The notes beneath the pieces were generated by a model. It did not search any database. It was not told the DNA's origin and was given only the letters and a program-made list of their open reading frames with translations. Of a stretch of 64,000 nt of DNA, positions 20,486 to 31,089 are shown in pieces. Source of the stretch: Erinaceus europaeus (taxonomy: Eukaryota > Chordata > Mammalia > Eulipotyphla > Erinaceidae). Within the stretch, counting starts at the first letter, position 1. Each line of letters begins with the position of its first letter. The stretch spans positions 74,717,843 through 74,781,842 of the forward strand of contig NC_080162.1 in the NCBI RefSeq assembly GCF_950295315.1, in the 5' to 3' direction. Made by a program: the position numbers and the translations under genes.

Positions 20486-20756
20486 CATTTCCTTTTGTTG
20501 CCCTTGTTTTTTAATTGTTGTGGTTATTATTGTTGTTATTGATGTCATCGTTGTTGGATAGGACAGAGAGAAATAGAGAGAGGAGGGGAAGACAGAGAGG
20601 GGGAGAGAAAGCTAGACACCTCTAGACCTGCTTCACTGCTTGTGAAGTGACTCCCCTGAAGGTGGGGAGCCAGGGGCTCAAACTAGGATCCTTATGCCAG
20701 TCCTTGTGCTTTGCGCCACCTGCACTTAACCCGCGGTGCAACCATCCGACTCCCCC
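20486..20756 (-). mobile_element. SINE-A
   Basis: tttccttttgttgcccttgt, tgtgaagtgactcccctgaa, ttaacccgcggtgcaaccat. Confidence 0.9.
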
Positions 20757-20765
20757 TCCTCCTCT

Positions 20766-20918
20766 TCTTTTTTTTTTTTTTTTCCTCCTCCAGGGTTATT
20801 GCTGGGCTCGGTGCCTGCACCATGAACCCACCGCTCCTGGAGGTCATTTTTTCCCCCCTTTTGTTGCCCTTGTTGTAGCTTCGTTGTGGTTATTATTATT
20901 GCCCTTGTTGACGCATTA
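20766..20918 (-). mobile_element. SINE-A, long form, head lost
   Basis: T17 then cctccagggttattgctggg and ccgctcctggaggtcatttt. It stops in the TTGTTG-rich part. Confidence 0.8.
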
Positions 20919-21412
20919 TGTAGTAATTATGATATAAGAAACTATTGCTGGAAGTCGGGCAGTAGCGCAGCGGGTTAAGCACATGTGACACAAAGTGCAA
21001 AAACGGGCCTAAGGATTCCGGTTCGAGCCCTGGCTCCCCACCTGCAGGGGAGTCGCTCCACAGGTGGTGATGCAGGTCTGCAGGTGTCTATCTTTCTCTC
21101 CCCCCCGTCTCCCCCTCCTCTCTGCATTTCTCTCTGTCCTATCCAACAACGATGACATCAATAACAACAACAATAACTTCAACAACAATGAAAAACAATA
21201 AGGGCAACAAAAGGGAGGAAAAAAAAAACATTGCTGGCTTCTTTACAAACATTAAATCTGCATAGACATCCCACCAGGCATGATAATCACCCCCATTTAC
21301 ATATAAAGAAATTCAGGCATAGAGAGGTTAATCACCTTCCAAGGGCATCCAGCTACCTGAGGCAGTCTAGCTGTAGAGTCCTGCGCTCCTAACCTCTGCA
21401 CACTACATTGTC
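20919..21412 (-). repeat. MIR split by a SINE-A
   Basis: Left piece 20919-20945, right piece 21229-21412: cccccatttacatataaaga, ggcatagagaggttaatcac, gtagagtcctgcgctcctaa. Confidence 0.75.
20946..21228 (+). mobile_element. SINE-A inverted relative to its neighbour
   Basis: ggaagtcgggcagtagcgca head and gattccggttcgagccctgg. Flanked by cattgctgg-type bases. Lies head-to-head with the minus copies at 20486 and 20766. Confidence 0.9.
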
Positions 21413-21682
21413 TCTCCTCTGGTCCCCACTGTGTGGGCAGTTCCTCCTGGATACCAATGGCATAGGTCAGTCACAGAGCTTGTGGCTGCCTATCCTCCAC
21501 AAAGTCTATGCAGCAACCAGAGGAGTTTGTTTTCCAGGTGCCAAGGGAGCTTGGCATGAAGCCCAGGTGGGACTGATGTGCTTCAAAGAGACAGCCAATC
21601 AGTTGCACAGGGTAATATACCACATAAAGGGTTTGTAACCAGAGCCAATCACTATTTTTTACCTATTGTTATTCTTATTCTT
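21413..21682. other. Non-repeat intergenic stretch
   Basis: No recognised element. The frame 21408-21638 has no family resemblance. Confidence 0.5.
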
Positions 21683-22252
21683 TTTAAAATATTTATTTCC
21701 CTTTTGTTGCCCTTGTTTTTTAAATTTTTTTTATATTTATTTATTTTCCCTTTTGTTGCTGTTGTTTTTTTTATTGTTGTTGTGGTTATTGTTGTTGTTA
21801 TTGATGTCGTCGTTGTTAGATAGGACACAGAGAGAGGGGAAGATAGAGAGAGGGAGAGAAAGACACCTGCAGACCTGTTTCACCACTTGTGAAGCGACTC
21901 CCCTACAGGTGGGGAGCCGGGGGCTCGAACCGGGATCCTTATGAAGGTCCTTGTGCTTTGCGCCACGTGCGCTTAACCCACTGCGTTACCGTCCGACTCT
22001 CCCTTGTTTTTCGTTGCTGTTGTAGTTATTATTGTTGTTGTTATTGATGTCGTCGTTGTTGGATAGTACAGAGAGAAATGGAGAGAGGAGGGAAAGACAG
22101 AGAGGGAGAGGGAAAGATAGACACCTGCAGACCTGCTTCACCACCTGTGAAGCAACTTCCCTGCAGGTGAGGAGCCAGTGGCTCGAACCAGGATCCTTAT
22201 GATGGTCCTTAAGCCACGTGCGCTTAACCCGCTGTGCTACAGCCCGACTCCC
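21683..22252 (-). mobile_element. SINE-A host of another SINE-A
   Basis: The tail piece 21683-21717 and the rest 22000-22252 (ttattgatgtcgtcgttgtt to gctgtgctacagcccgac) form one copy. Confidence 0.88.
21718..21998 (-). mobile_element. SINE-A nested in SINE-A, same strand
   Basis: The repeated flank cccttgttttt appears on both sides. Head sequence (gggctcgaaccgggatcctt) is close to consensus, so it is a fairly young copy. Confidence 0.88.
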
Positions 22253-22434
22253 TATTCTTCTTTTTATAACAGAGAAAGAAACTGCTTCTTTGTGGGGAGT
22301 GGAGGGGTTGCAGGTGTGTTTTTTTGTTGTTGTTAGTTTTTATTGTCAGTGTAACTTGAGACAAAACTTCCACAAGTCTTGACATGGGGACATTATTTTC
22401 CACTCAGTAACAGATATACAAACCAATTATATAT

Positions 22435-22555
22435 TGATTATTTATCATTTATTTATATGAGAGGGCCATAGCACCATTCTAGTATGTGTGATGCTGGAGA
22501 TTAAACTTGGGGTCTCATACTTTTAGAGGTCCAACATGCCACCTTCCAGACTGCA
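22435..22555 (-). mobile_element. SINE-B
   Basis: tttatttatatgagagggcc, caccattctagtatgtgtga, gaggtccaacatgccacctt. Confidence 0.75.
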
Positions 22556-22596
22556 CATCTTATGCTTCCAAATTTTATTTTCAGAAGGCTTTTTTC

Positions 22597-22735
22597 CTGT
22601 GGTCTAAGAGGTGGCTTAAGCATGAGGTCCTGAGTTAGATCCCCAGCAACACATGTAAAAGAGTGATATCTGTTTTTCCCTCTCTCTCCTTCTATCTTTC
22701 TCAATAATAAATAAAAAAGTATTTTTAAAAACAAG
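22597..22735 (+). mobile_element. SINE-B, short internal deletion
   Basis: cctgtggtctaagaggtggc joins directly to taagcatgaggtcctgagtt, so ~20 nt of the head is missing. Confidence 0.82.
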
Positions 22736-22967
22736 TCTTTTTCTATTCTATGTCTATATTTTAAGTACATGGTTTTAAGAATGACTTCTCAAATATTAAC
22801 ATAGATGATCTTTAAAAATTTGTTTTCTTTGAATTTTTAAAATAAATATCCCTGCACTGTTAGATTTCTGGTCATATGGTTCATATTATTTAGATTATCT
22901 TATTTCAGTAAATTCAAAGAAAAATAATTGGCTTGAATAATTACACAACAAAAAGTTTTGTGAATGC

Positions 22968-23110
22968 TTTTTTTTTTTTTTTTTAATTTTTCTCTTTTTG
23001 TCATTGCTAGGGCTTCACTGCTCAAGGCTGACTTTTTCAGAAAGGGGGGCAGGGAAAGCGAAAAAATCCACAGTACCCAAGTCTCCTCCAATGCAGGGGA
23101 CCTTAAGTTC
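22968..23110 (-). mobile_element. SINE-E, long form, partial
   Basis: T18, then gtcattgctagggcttcact and caaggctgactttttcagaa. The tRNA-like head is absent. Confidence 0.7.
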
Positions 23111-23204
23111 TCATGACATTTACATGATCTTATTCCAAATTCCTATTTCTCTTTCCTTGCTTCCTCCTTCTCTTCTTTTTCTCCTATACAACCATGCTTA
23201 GTTT

Positions 23205-23480
23205 TTAAAATTTTTTAAATTTGTTTATTCCCTTATTGCCCTTGTTTTATTGTTATAGTTATTATTGATGTCATTGTTGTTCGATAGGACAGAGAGAAAT
23301 GGAGAGAGGAGGGAAAGACAGAGAGGAGGAAAGAAAGATAGACATCTGAAGACCTGCTTCACTGTCTGTGAAGCGACTCCCCAGCAGGTGGGGAGCATGG
23401 GGCTCGAACCAGGATCCTTATGTAGGTCCTTGCGCTTTGCACCATGTGCATTTAACCCGCTGCGCTACCACCCAACTCCC
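23205..23480 (-). mobile_element. SINE-A with TSD
   Basis: aaccatgcttagt occurs on both sides, ending at 23202 and starting again at 23480. Complete head (cccgctgcgctaccacccaa). Confidence 0.9.
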
Positions 23481-23585
23481 AACCATGCTTAGTCTTAATG
23501 AAGTATTACCTTCCTGAAAAGGGGGTGGGGTGGATGGGAGGGTGTGACAACTTTCAAAAGTCTTCATTTAAAAAATACCCAAAAT

Positions 23586-24506
23586 GGGCCCCATAGGACT
23601 TTGCCCTCAATGTGGATCAACAATGGTAGAGAATGTTCCATCCTCTAAAGAGGGTTGGATAACATAATCTTATCTACCACCTGATGAAGATGGGTTCTGA
23701 AATAGGAATGAAATTGGAATGTTCCTACTGATGACTACAGAGTGTGAGTTCAGACCTACAGGGATGCAGAGGTCACATATATGGCTACTATGCTGAATAT
23801 GGGCCCCAGATCAAATCAGTGAGGATTTACAGTCAACAATAGTTATACACTTTTTCCATATTTGGGAGCTACTCTCTTCCCATATCCAGCTTTCTGGAAA
23901 GCCCTTTTTCCAGCCATGACATCATCTCCCCAGACAATAACTTGGATTCACCTGCATATCAGATTTCAGGCTCAGGCAAAAACTAATAAAGTCATGGGCC
24001 CTTTGGAATATACCTAAAATAGACTTACTAGCTATTTCCAAAACGGAGACCCCAAATCTTCATCTGCAATATTCCAGCCTTTAGGTTCATGATTAATCAA
24101 CAATTTGTATGGCTTTATATGTTAACTCTTTATATGTTAACTCTTTTTCAGCCACCTGGTTCCAGATGCTGCCTTGATACCAACCAGACTTCCCTGGACA
24201 GATGACCCCACCAATGTGTCCTGGAGCTCCAATTCCCCAGAACCCCTCCCCACTAAGGAAAAAGAGAGGCAGGCTGGGAGTATGGATCGACCTGTCAACG
24301 CCCATGATCAGTGGGGAAGCAATTACAGAAGCCAGACCTACCACCTTCTGCATCCATAATGACCCTGGGGTCATACTTCCATGGGGTTAAAGAATAGGAA
24401 AGCTATCAGGGGAGGGGATGGGATATGGAGCTCTGGTGGTGGGAATTGTACCTCTCTTATCCTGTGGTCTTGTCAGTGTTTCCATTTTGTAAATAAGTAA
24501 ATTTTT
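23586..24506 (+). mobile_element. PolyA retroelement family X, 5'-truncated copy with TSD
   Basis: TSD aaaaatacccaaaat at 23571-23585 and 24507-24521. It aligns over its whole length with 52608-53548. It begins gggccccataggactttgcc and ends gtaaataagtaaatttt. No long open frame. Contains a private tandem duplication tttatatgttaactc at 24114-24146. Confidence 0.85.
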
Positions 24507-24521
24507 AAAAATACCCAAAAT

Positions 24522-24712
24522 TAAGAGGGTCAAGCAGTGGTAACACACCTGGTTTAGCATACATGTTACAATGTATAAGGATCTGGGTTCAATCCCTCGG
24601 TTCCTACCTGCAAGGGGAAAGCTTCATTCTGCAGATTTCTTTCTCTCCCTGTCTCCCTCTTGTCTCTTTTCTCTGTCTCCATTAAATAAATAAATAAATA
24701 AATACTCAAAGT
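24522..24712 (+). mobile_element. SINE-C
   Basis: Starts right after the TSD of the element before it. ggttcaatccctcggttcct and ATTAAATAAATAAATAAATA tail. Confidence 0.85.
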
Positions 24713-24827
24713 GGAAAAGTGCATTTGGATTTGAGTACCACTTGATTATAGTTATATGCCAATTTTAAAAAGTGATGAACTATTATAGTGTTTAATATAA
24801 TTTCACTTGTAAGTTTTGGGATGCTTT

Positions 24828-24828
<1 letters not shown>

Positions 24829-24858
<30 letters not shown>

Positions 24859-25523
24859 GTCTCCAGGGTTATCACTGGGGCTCAGTGCCTGCACCACGAA
24901 TCCACTGCTCTGGAAGCCATTTTTCCCATTTTTTGTTGCTCTTTCTTTGCTGCCCTTGTCACTATTGCCATCACTTGTGTCATTGTTGGATAGGACAGAG
25001 AGAAATCGATCGAGAGAGGGGAAAAGACAGACACTTGCAGACATGCTTCACTGCTTGTGAAGCAACCTTCCTGCAGGTGAGGAGCCCAGGGTTAGAACTG
25101 GAAATCTTGGTAGTCTGGCGGTAGTAGCACAGCGGTTAAGCACACATGGCACGAAGTGCAAGGACCAGCATAAGGATCCTGGTTCGAACCCCCGGCTCCC
25201 CACCTTCAGGTGAGTCGCTTCACAAGTGAAGCAGGTCTGCAGGTGTCTATCTTTTTCTTCCCCTCTGTCTCCCCTCCTCTCTCAATTTCTCTCTGTCCTA
25301 TTCAACAATGACAGCAACAACAACAATAATAATAACCACAACAATGACAAAACAACAAGGGTAACAAAAGGGAAAAAATGGCCTCCAGGAGCAGTGGATT
25401 TGTCCCAGCAATAACCATGGAGACAAAAACAAAAACAAAACACAAAAAAACCTGGGAATCTTATGCAGGTCCTTGTGCTTCTCACCATGTGCACTTAACC
25501 CGTTGCGCTACCACCCTGTCCCC
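24829..25523 (-). mobile_element. SINE-A, long form, host of an inverted copy
   Basis: T25+ tail, module gtctccagggttatcactgg, body to 25108. The head resumes at 25450-25523 (acttaacccgttgcgctacc). Confidence 0.88.
25109..25449 (+). mobile_element. SINE-A, long form, nested in opposite orientation
   Basis: tagtctggcggtagtagcac head to ggcctccaggagcagtggat. The module is shortened (tttgtcccagcaataacc). Flanks tggaaatctt/tgggaatctt. Confidence 0.9.
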
Positions 25524-25595
25524 TGGTTTAAATTTCTCTTATCATCTTCTTGAGGTTTCACCTTGAGTCTACCTATAATTAGAAGAGTCCTTCAT

Positions 25596-25790
25596 GGGGT
25601 CAGGCAGTGGTGCACCTGGTTAAGTATTCACATTACAGTGCCCAAGGACCCAAGTTCAAGCCCCTGGCCCTTACCTGCAGGGGAAAACCTTCACGAGAGG
25701 TGAAGCAAGGCTGCAGGTGTCTTTCTATCTCTTCTTCCCCTCTCAATTTTTCTGTCTCTATCTAATAAATAAGATATATATATTTTTAAA
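25596..25790 (+). mobile_element. SINE-C with TSD
   Basis: aagtccttca-like bases (gagtccttca before, aagtccttca after). Head ggggtcaggcagtggtgcac, tail taataaataagatatat. Confidence 0.88.
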
Positions 25791-25849
25791 AGTCCTTCAG
25801 TATAAGCCTGGATCTGGAATTGCATGAACATTTCTGATCATAAAATCTC

Positions 25850-26030
25850 AGGGGGCCATTGAGATAACTCACTTGGGAGGATGTCTGCTTTGCTATGCTC
25901 AACCCAGGTTTGCAGTGTTGGTACAATATATAGAGTAACTGGGGCACTGAGGGAAGCTGTTGTGTCTGTCTCTCTGCCTCTCTGTCTAAAAAATGAAAGT
26001 TACCCTGGAGTGGTGAAGGTGAAGTTTTAG
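25850..26030 (+). mobile_element. SINE-E
   Basis: ccattgagataactcacttg, tttgctatgctcaacccagg, tgtctgtctctctgcctctc. Confidence 0.72.
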
Positions 26031-26116
26031 CCACAATGACCATCAACACTACAAACTATTATATAAAATAGTTGTATATACAGAAACAGGATGGCGTTTC
26101 TCTCTATTCCTACCTC

Positions 26117-26117
26117 A

Positions 26118-26160
<43 letters not shown>

Positions 26161-26255
26161 CCAGAGTACCACTCAAGAATACATTATATCCAAGGTCAAG
26201 TTAAGAGCCCAAGGCACGCAAATCTTGTGTTCTACCAGCCAAGATATTTTCCCAG
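26117..26255 (-). mobile_element. (GA)n and decayed SINE
   Basis: (GA)17 at 26118-26152, then accagagtaccactcaagaa and aatcttgtgttctaccagcc, a worn SINE-B or E in antisense. Confidence 0.45.
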
Positions 26256-26261
26256 GTTTAA

Positions 26262-26512
26262 AATTTTATTTATTTATGAAATGTAAATATTGACAAGACT
26301 ATAGGATAAGAGAGATACATTTCCACACAATGCCCACCCCCAGAGCTCCGTATTCAGTCCCCTCCCTTGATAGCTTCCCTATTGTTTATCCCTCTGGAAG
26401 TATGGACCCAGGATCATTGTGGGGTGCAGGTGGTGGAAGGTCTGACTTCTGTAATTGCCTCTCCACTGGACATGGGCGTCGGTAGGTTGATCCATACTCC
26501 CAGCATTTCCCC
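26262..26512 (-). mobile_element. PolyA retroelement family X, 3' end
   Basis: Reverse complement matches the last ~250 nt of 51700-53548: tgggagtatggatcaacct, ggcaattacagaagtcagac, ccttgatagcttccc in antisense. Confidence 0.8.
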
Positions 26513-26539
26513 CAAGTTTTAAGATTAACTTCTTTTCCT

Positions 26540-26755
26540 CCATTCCTTCTTATTTACCTTTCTCCCTTCATGTCTGCTTCCTTGTCTGTCTCTATCCCTC
26601 ACTACCTCTCTATTCCCTCTCAATTTCTCTCTGTCCTATCAAATAAAATAGAGGCAGGGAAAAAAAAGAAAAAGGAAAAAATGGCTGCCTGTAGCAGTGG
26701 ATTTATCATGCTGGCACTGGGCCCCAAGTTATAGCCCTGGTGGCAACAAAAACAA
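26540..26755 (+). mobile_element. SINE-C/A long form, head lost
   Basis: caatttctctctgtcctatc, aatggctgcctgtagcagtg and gccctggtggcaac show the 3' module. Confidence 0.7.
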
Positions 26756-26756
26756 C

Positions 26757-26897
26757 ACAAATTTTACTTATTAATAAGAGAGATAGGAGAGAAAGAGAAC
26801 CAGGCATAGCTCTGGTACATGCACTGCGAGGGATCAAACTCCAGATCTCATGCTTGAGAGTCCAATATTTTATCCACTGTTCCACCTCCTGGACTGC
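26757..26897 (-). mobile_element. SINE-B
   Basis: tttacttattaataagagag, gagagtccaatattttatcc, ttccacctcctggact. Confidence 0.85.
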
Positions 26898-26911
26898 TTT
26901 AAGATTTATTA

Positions 26912-27118
26912 TTATTGGAGATGGGTGGTAATGTGTGCAACCGGTTGAGTACACAGATTACCATGTACAAGGACCTGGGTTCAAGTCCCTGGTCCCCACC
27001 TGTAGGGGGCACATTTCACAATCAGTAATGCTACAAGTAATTTTTTTTTCTTCCCTCTCTTCCTATCTCCCTTCCCTCAATTTCCCTGTCCTATCCAAAA
27101 TAGATGTTCTTTAAAAGA
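26912..27118 (+). mobile_element. SINE-C
   Basis: ggagatgggtggtaatgtgt head, gggttcaagtccctggtccc. The hairpin is decayed (cacaatcagtaatgctac). Confidence 0.8.
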
Positions 27119-27212
27119 TTATTTATTATTTATTACCAGAGCACTGCTCAGCTCTAGTTTATAGTGGTGTCAGGAATTGAACCTTAGACTTCAGGTGTTT
27201 CAGATACTCAGT
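27119..27212 (-). mobile_element. SINE-D, 3' part
   Basis: attaccagagcactgctcag, tagtttatagtggtgtcagg. The head is lost. Confidence 0.72.
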
Positions 27213-27300
27213 ATCTCACACCTGCAGCACCTCTCAGCTGCTCATGATCAAGCTTCTTAAATAAAATTTACAATATTGGGCAGTTTAATTCTTCCCACTC

Positions 27301-27457
27301 TTTTTTTTCTTAAGATTTTATTTATTCATTCATGAGAAAGATAGGAGAGAGAGGAAGAACCAGACATCACTCTGGAACATGTGCTGACGGAGATTGAGCT
27401 CAGGACCTCATGCTTGAGAGCCCAATGCTTTATCCACTGAGCCACCTCCCAGACCAC
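27301..27457 (-). mobile_element. SINE-B
   Basis: attttatttattcattcatg, aaccagacatcactctggaa, atccactgagccacctccca. Confidence 0.9.
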
Positions 27458-27663
27458 CCCTTCCTTTAAAAAAATTTTTATTAGATACACAGCCAGAATC
27501 AAGAGAGAAGCGGGTAATAGGGAGAGAGCCAGACAGACCCCATGCAGCCCTGCTTCACCACTCGCAAAGCTTTTCTCCTGCAGGTGAGGACCAGGAGCTC
27601 GAACCTTGGTCCTTGCACATTGTAACATGTGCGCTCAACAAGGTGCGCCATCACCTAGCTCCC
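27458..27663 (-). mobile_element. SINE-C
   Basis: catgcagccctgcttcacca, aggagctcgaaccttggtcc, gcgccatcacctagctccc. Confidence 0.88.
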
Positions 27664-27708
27664 TCACCCTCCCTTTCTTAAGGGTGCATTATCTCTATAA
27701 CCCCATTA

Positions 27709-27729
27709 ATATATATATATATATATATA
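27709..27729. repeat. (AT)n microsatellite
   Basis: About 10 AT units directly at the 5' edge of the retroelement end that follows. Confidence 0.9.
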
Positions 27730-27932
27730 GGAAAGCAATTACAGAAGCCAGACCTTCCACCTTCTACAACCCACAACGACCCTGGGTCCATACTCCCAGA
27801 GGAATAGAGAATGGGAAAGCTATCAGGGGAGGGGATGCGATATGGAGATTGGGTGGTGGGAATTATGTGGAGTTGTACCCCTTCTATCCTACGGTTTTGT
27901 TAATGTCTCCTTTCTTAAATAAAAAAAAAATA
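27730..27932 (+). mobile_element. PolyA retroelement family X, 3' end
   Basis: gaaagcaattacagaagcca, gggaaagctatcaggggagg, ttcttaaataaaaaaaaaa. Heavily 5'-truncated. Confidence 0.82.
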
Positions 27933-27937
27933 TATAT

Positions 27938-28347
27938 TTTAAAATATTTATTCCCTTTTGTTGCCCTTATTATTTTTTAAGATTTATTTATTTATTTGAA
28001 AAACAGTAGGAGAAAGAACCAGGTATCATTTTGGTACATGTGCTGCTGGGAATTGAACTTGAGACCTCATGCTTGAGAGTCCAGTGCTTTAGCTACTCTG
28101 CCATCTCCCAGACCACTGTTGTTGTTATTGATGTCGTTGTTGTTGGATAGGACAGAGAAAAATGGAGAGGGATGGGGAAGACAGAGAGGGGGAGAGAAAG
28201 ATAGACACCTGTAGACCTGCTTCACCACCTGTGAAGCGACTCCCCTGCAGGTGGGGAACCGGGGGGCTCAAACCAGGATCTTTCTGCAGGTCCTTGCGCT
28301 TTGCGCCGCGTGCACTTAACCCGCTGTGCTACCTACATCCAAACTCC
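27938..28347 (-). mobile_element. SINE-A host of a SINE-B
   Basis: Tail 27938-27971 (tatttattcccttttgttgc), then 28118-28347 (gttgttattgatgtcgttgt to acccgctgtgctacctacat). Confidence 0.88.
27972..28117 (-). mobile_element. SINE-B inside SINE-A
   Basis: gatttatttatttatttgaa tail, gaaccaggtatcattttggt, tgagagtccagtgctttagc. Confidence 0.88.
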
Positions 28348-28769
28348 CCCCATTTTTTTTTTTTTTATTCAAGCCTTTATTCTTTATCTTTTCTCTTCCT
28401 TAACCACATTTTCTACCCTTGTGGAGCTTAGAATGAGTCTTTTTCTTTTTTCCTGAGATGAAGCCCAACTCCACCTTTAGCTAGTCCCTCTTCTAAATAA
28501 GTCTATATTCATGACAAATGATTAATTAAAAATGAATGTGGATAGATCTAATTGAAGTTAATATGAATACTTGGGCAGTATGTTGTATTTCATTTCTGTC
28601 ATCATAAAAGTACATTGAAGCCAGTCTGAAACCCCTTCCAGCTTTTCCTCAGTGTGCAATTCCAGTATTTTCTTCATGACATATATGACTGAGAATCACT
28701 GAGGGAAAATAATTGGGAAATATTAAACACACTAGGAATATGCTACTACAAACTACAAGAGTGAAGCTG
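28348..28769. other. Unassigned intergenic stretch
   Basis: Poly-T at 28352, then AT-rich sequence with no recognised repeat or coding frame. Confidence 0.4.
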
Positions 28770-28885
28770 CATGTGGGCTGAGGAGATAGCATAATGGTTA
28801 TGTATGTACAAAGACTTTCATGCCTGAGGCACCAAAAGTCCCAGATTCAATCCTCAGCACCACCATGAGCAGTGTTCTTGCGGGG
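28770..28885 (+). mobile_element. SINE-D
   Basis: ggctgaggagatagcataat, ccagattcaatcctcagcac. It lacks the final hairpin arm. Confidence 0.82.
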
Positions 28886-29002
28886 AGAGGGAGGCAGCTG
28901 CTGTTAGTTGTTAACTGTTGGAGGTCTAGGTGAGAATGGTGACTCAAGTATGGACATGAAACTTTCTGTACCATAGTTATTAAGGTGAAAAAGCATAGCT
29001 CA

Positions 29003-29255
29003 AGGAGCCAGGTGGTGGCGCAGCGGGTTAAGTGCACGTGGCGGAAAGCACAAGGACCAGCATCAGGACCCCAGTTCGAGCCCCCGGCTCCCCACCTGCA
29101 GGGGAGTTGCTTCACAGGCGGGGAAGCAGGTCTGCAGGTGTCTGTCTTCCTCTTCCCCTGTCTTCCCCGCCTTTCTCCATTTCTCTCTGTCCACTCCAAC
29201 AACAACAACAATGACAATAAACAAAGGCAACAAAAGGGAAAAAATGAATAAAGTT
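29003..29255 (+). mobile_element. SINE-A with TSD
   Basis: TSD aaaaagcatagctca at 28988-29002 and 29256-29270. Confidence 0.93.
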
Positions 29256-29391
29256 AAAAAGCATAGCTCAGTGCATTAATGTTTTTTTAAAAAATAATTG
29301 GGAGTGGTGGGGGTAGAGGATCAAAATACATTTCTAGTTATGTATTTGCCTGTTTGTGAAAATATGTTCTGGAAGGTTATCAAGATTCTGA

Positions 29392-29565
29392 GGAGGGGGC
29401 TAAGGAGATGGCATAATGGTTGTGACTTGCATATCTGAGGCTCTGAGGTCTCAGGTTCAATTCCTAGCACCACCATAAGGCAAAGCTGAGCAGTGCTATG
29501 TTTTTTTTCCCTTTATCTCTAAAATAAAAACACATAACAAAATAAATAGATAAATACATACATAT
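29392..29565 (+). mobile_element. SINE-D
   Basis: gctaaggagatggcataatg, aattcctagcaccaccataa, AAATAAATAGATAAATA tail. Confidence 0.82.
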
Positions 29566-29639
29566 ATAGAGAGACTCTGGGGAGACTTAAGTGGCTAGGA
29601 TAGGGGCCATGAGTCAGAGATGCATCATAGGGGCAGGGC

Positions 29640-29830
29640 TGGGTGGAAGACTAGAGGCTTTGATCTTGAACTAAGGAGAATGGTTACTCTAAGCCCTGGG
29701 AAAGCTGTGACAAGTTTTGAACCCAGCACACAATGGTTGGAATGCTTGGGTGAACAGATTGGATAGAGAACACTAGGATGGTTAGCAAGAGAGAGGTGGT
29801 AGGTATGGGTGGCTTAGGCCAGAAATGGTT
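29640..29830 (+). repeat. Old dispersed repeat, same family as 5110-5305
   Basis: tggttactctaagccctggg, aaagctgtgacaagttttga and ggatggttagcaagagagag fit the 3' part of that family. Confidence 0.4.
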
Positions 29831-29837
29831 TTCATGT

Positions 29838-29854
29838 TGGCCACCAGGGGGCAG
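29838..29854 (+). promoter_or_regulatory. Predicted CTCF binding site
   Basis: tggccaccagggggcag matches the core CTCF consensus (CCACCAGGGGGCAG) without a mismatch. It lies in an older unassigned repeat or unique sequence between the two gene tails, not in a SINE. Confidence 0.65.
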
Positions 29855-30124
29855 TTAAACCTGCTTCTTGAAGACCAGTGGGGAGGTGCGTAGAGAGGTT
29901 CCACCTCAGGTCCATGCCACTTAGGGGCCTGCCCCCATACCTAACTGGTTTTCCTAGACCCTGTGGTCCCAGCAGGCCTGTGAAACGCTGAAGGACATGC
30001 TTCCCCTCCAGTAAGCTCACCTGACAGATCATTGCTGCCACCCCCCACCCCCCACCCCCTTGCTAACCATCTGTTCCTCCCAAAAGTTCTTTTGGTTTAT
30101 TTCACTTCATTCAATCCTGGCCAG

Positions 30125-30240
30125 TTGTGAAAAATGGATGCTGCCATGATATCCATTTCATAGCTGGGGCATAGAGAGGTTAGGTGACTTGTTCAAAGTT
30201 ACAAGACCAGGATGGTGACCCTGGATACAGCGGTCCCACC
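30125..30240 (-). repeat. MIR fragment
   Basis: atatccatttcatagctggg, gcatagagaggttaggtgac. Confidence 0.72.
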
Positions 30241-30275
30241 TACTCTCAGAACTGGAGACTCTTCATACTAACATG

Positions 30276-30559
30276 GGTTATTATTATATTTACTTATTTT
30301 CCCTATGTTGCCCTTGTTGTTTATTGTTATAGTTATTATTGTTGTTGATGATGTCATCATTATTAGATAGGACAGAGAGAAACAGAGAGGGGAGGGGAAG
30401 ACAAAAAGGAGGAGAGACACACCTGCAGACCTGCTTCACCGCTTGTGAAGCGACTCCACTGCAGGTGGGAGGGAGCTGGGGGCTGGAACCAGGATACTCA
30501 AGCTGGTCCTTGCGCTTTGCGCCACATGTGCTTAACTGCTGCGTCAGTGCCCAACTCCC
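30276..30559 (-). mobile_element. SINE-A
   Basis: tttacttattttccctatgt, gcgactccactgcaggtggg, ctgctgcgtcagtgcccaac. Confidence 0.88.
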
Positions 30560-30930
30560 ATACCATGGTTTCTTGATTTGTTTTCCAGGTTTCTACTCTG
30601 CTCCCCTCCAGAACTTTACTCACACAGCAACCAGTGTGTATGTGAGTATGTGCGTGTGTGTTGGGCAGAGTGTGCCTTCCTGGGGCTCAGCTGTCCTCAG
30701 TGGCTTCACCAAACCTCTTTGGCATCACGACCCAGGAACCTTTTCTCAACTCCAGACACCATTCTTTAGATTGAAGAAAACTATCTTTTGCATTTGCTGA
30801 TTCTTCCTCAAAACTACTCTTCTTGTCTCCTTTTTTAGTTACCTACACTGTTGTCACTTCCTCCACAGAACCTTCCATGACTGCTGACTCTCATCAAACA
30901 AGCTCAGGGTCCATATTAAATGCTCTTGGA
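30560..30930. other. Unassigned intergenic stretch
   Basis: The last 90 nt may be L2. The remainder shows neither a repeat nor coding content. Confidence 0.4.
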
Positions 30931-31063
30931 GGGGGCAGCAGAATAGCTCACTTGGATGGTATGCAAGACCCAGGTTCAAGCCCAGCCCCCACAACCCTGA
31001 AGGAAACTTTGGTGCTGTATTCTCTCTGTGTCTCTGTCTAAAAGAAAAAAGAAAAAGCAATTC
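30931..31063 (+). mobile_element. SINE-E, short head
   Basis: gcagcagaatagctcacttg, gacccaggttcaagcccagc, aaactttggtgctgtattct. Confidence 0.82.
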
Positions 31064-31089
31064 TGCTGTAAATGTTTTGGAGCACTCAT

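Noticed and set aside
24174..24359. Short frame shared by retroelement copies (61 codons here, similar at 53190)
   Set aside because: Changes between copies are mostly amino-acid altering and the frame is broken in the two shorter copies, so no sign of protein selection.
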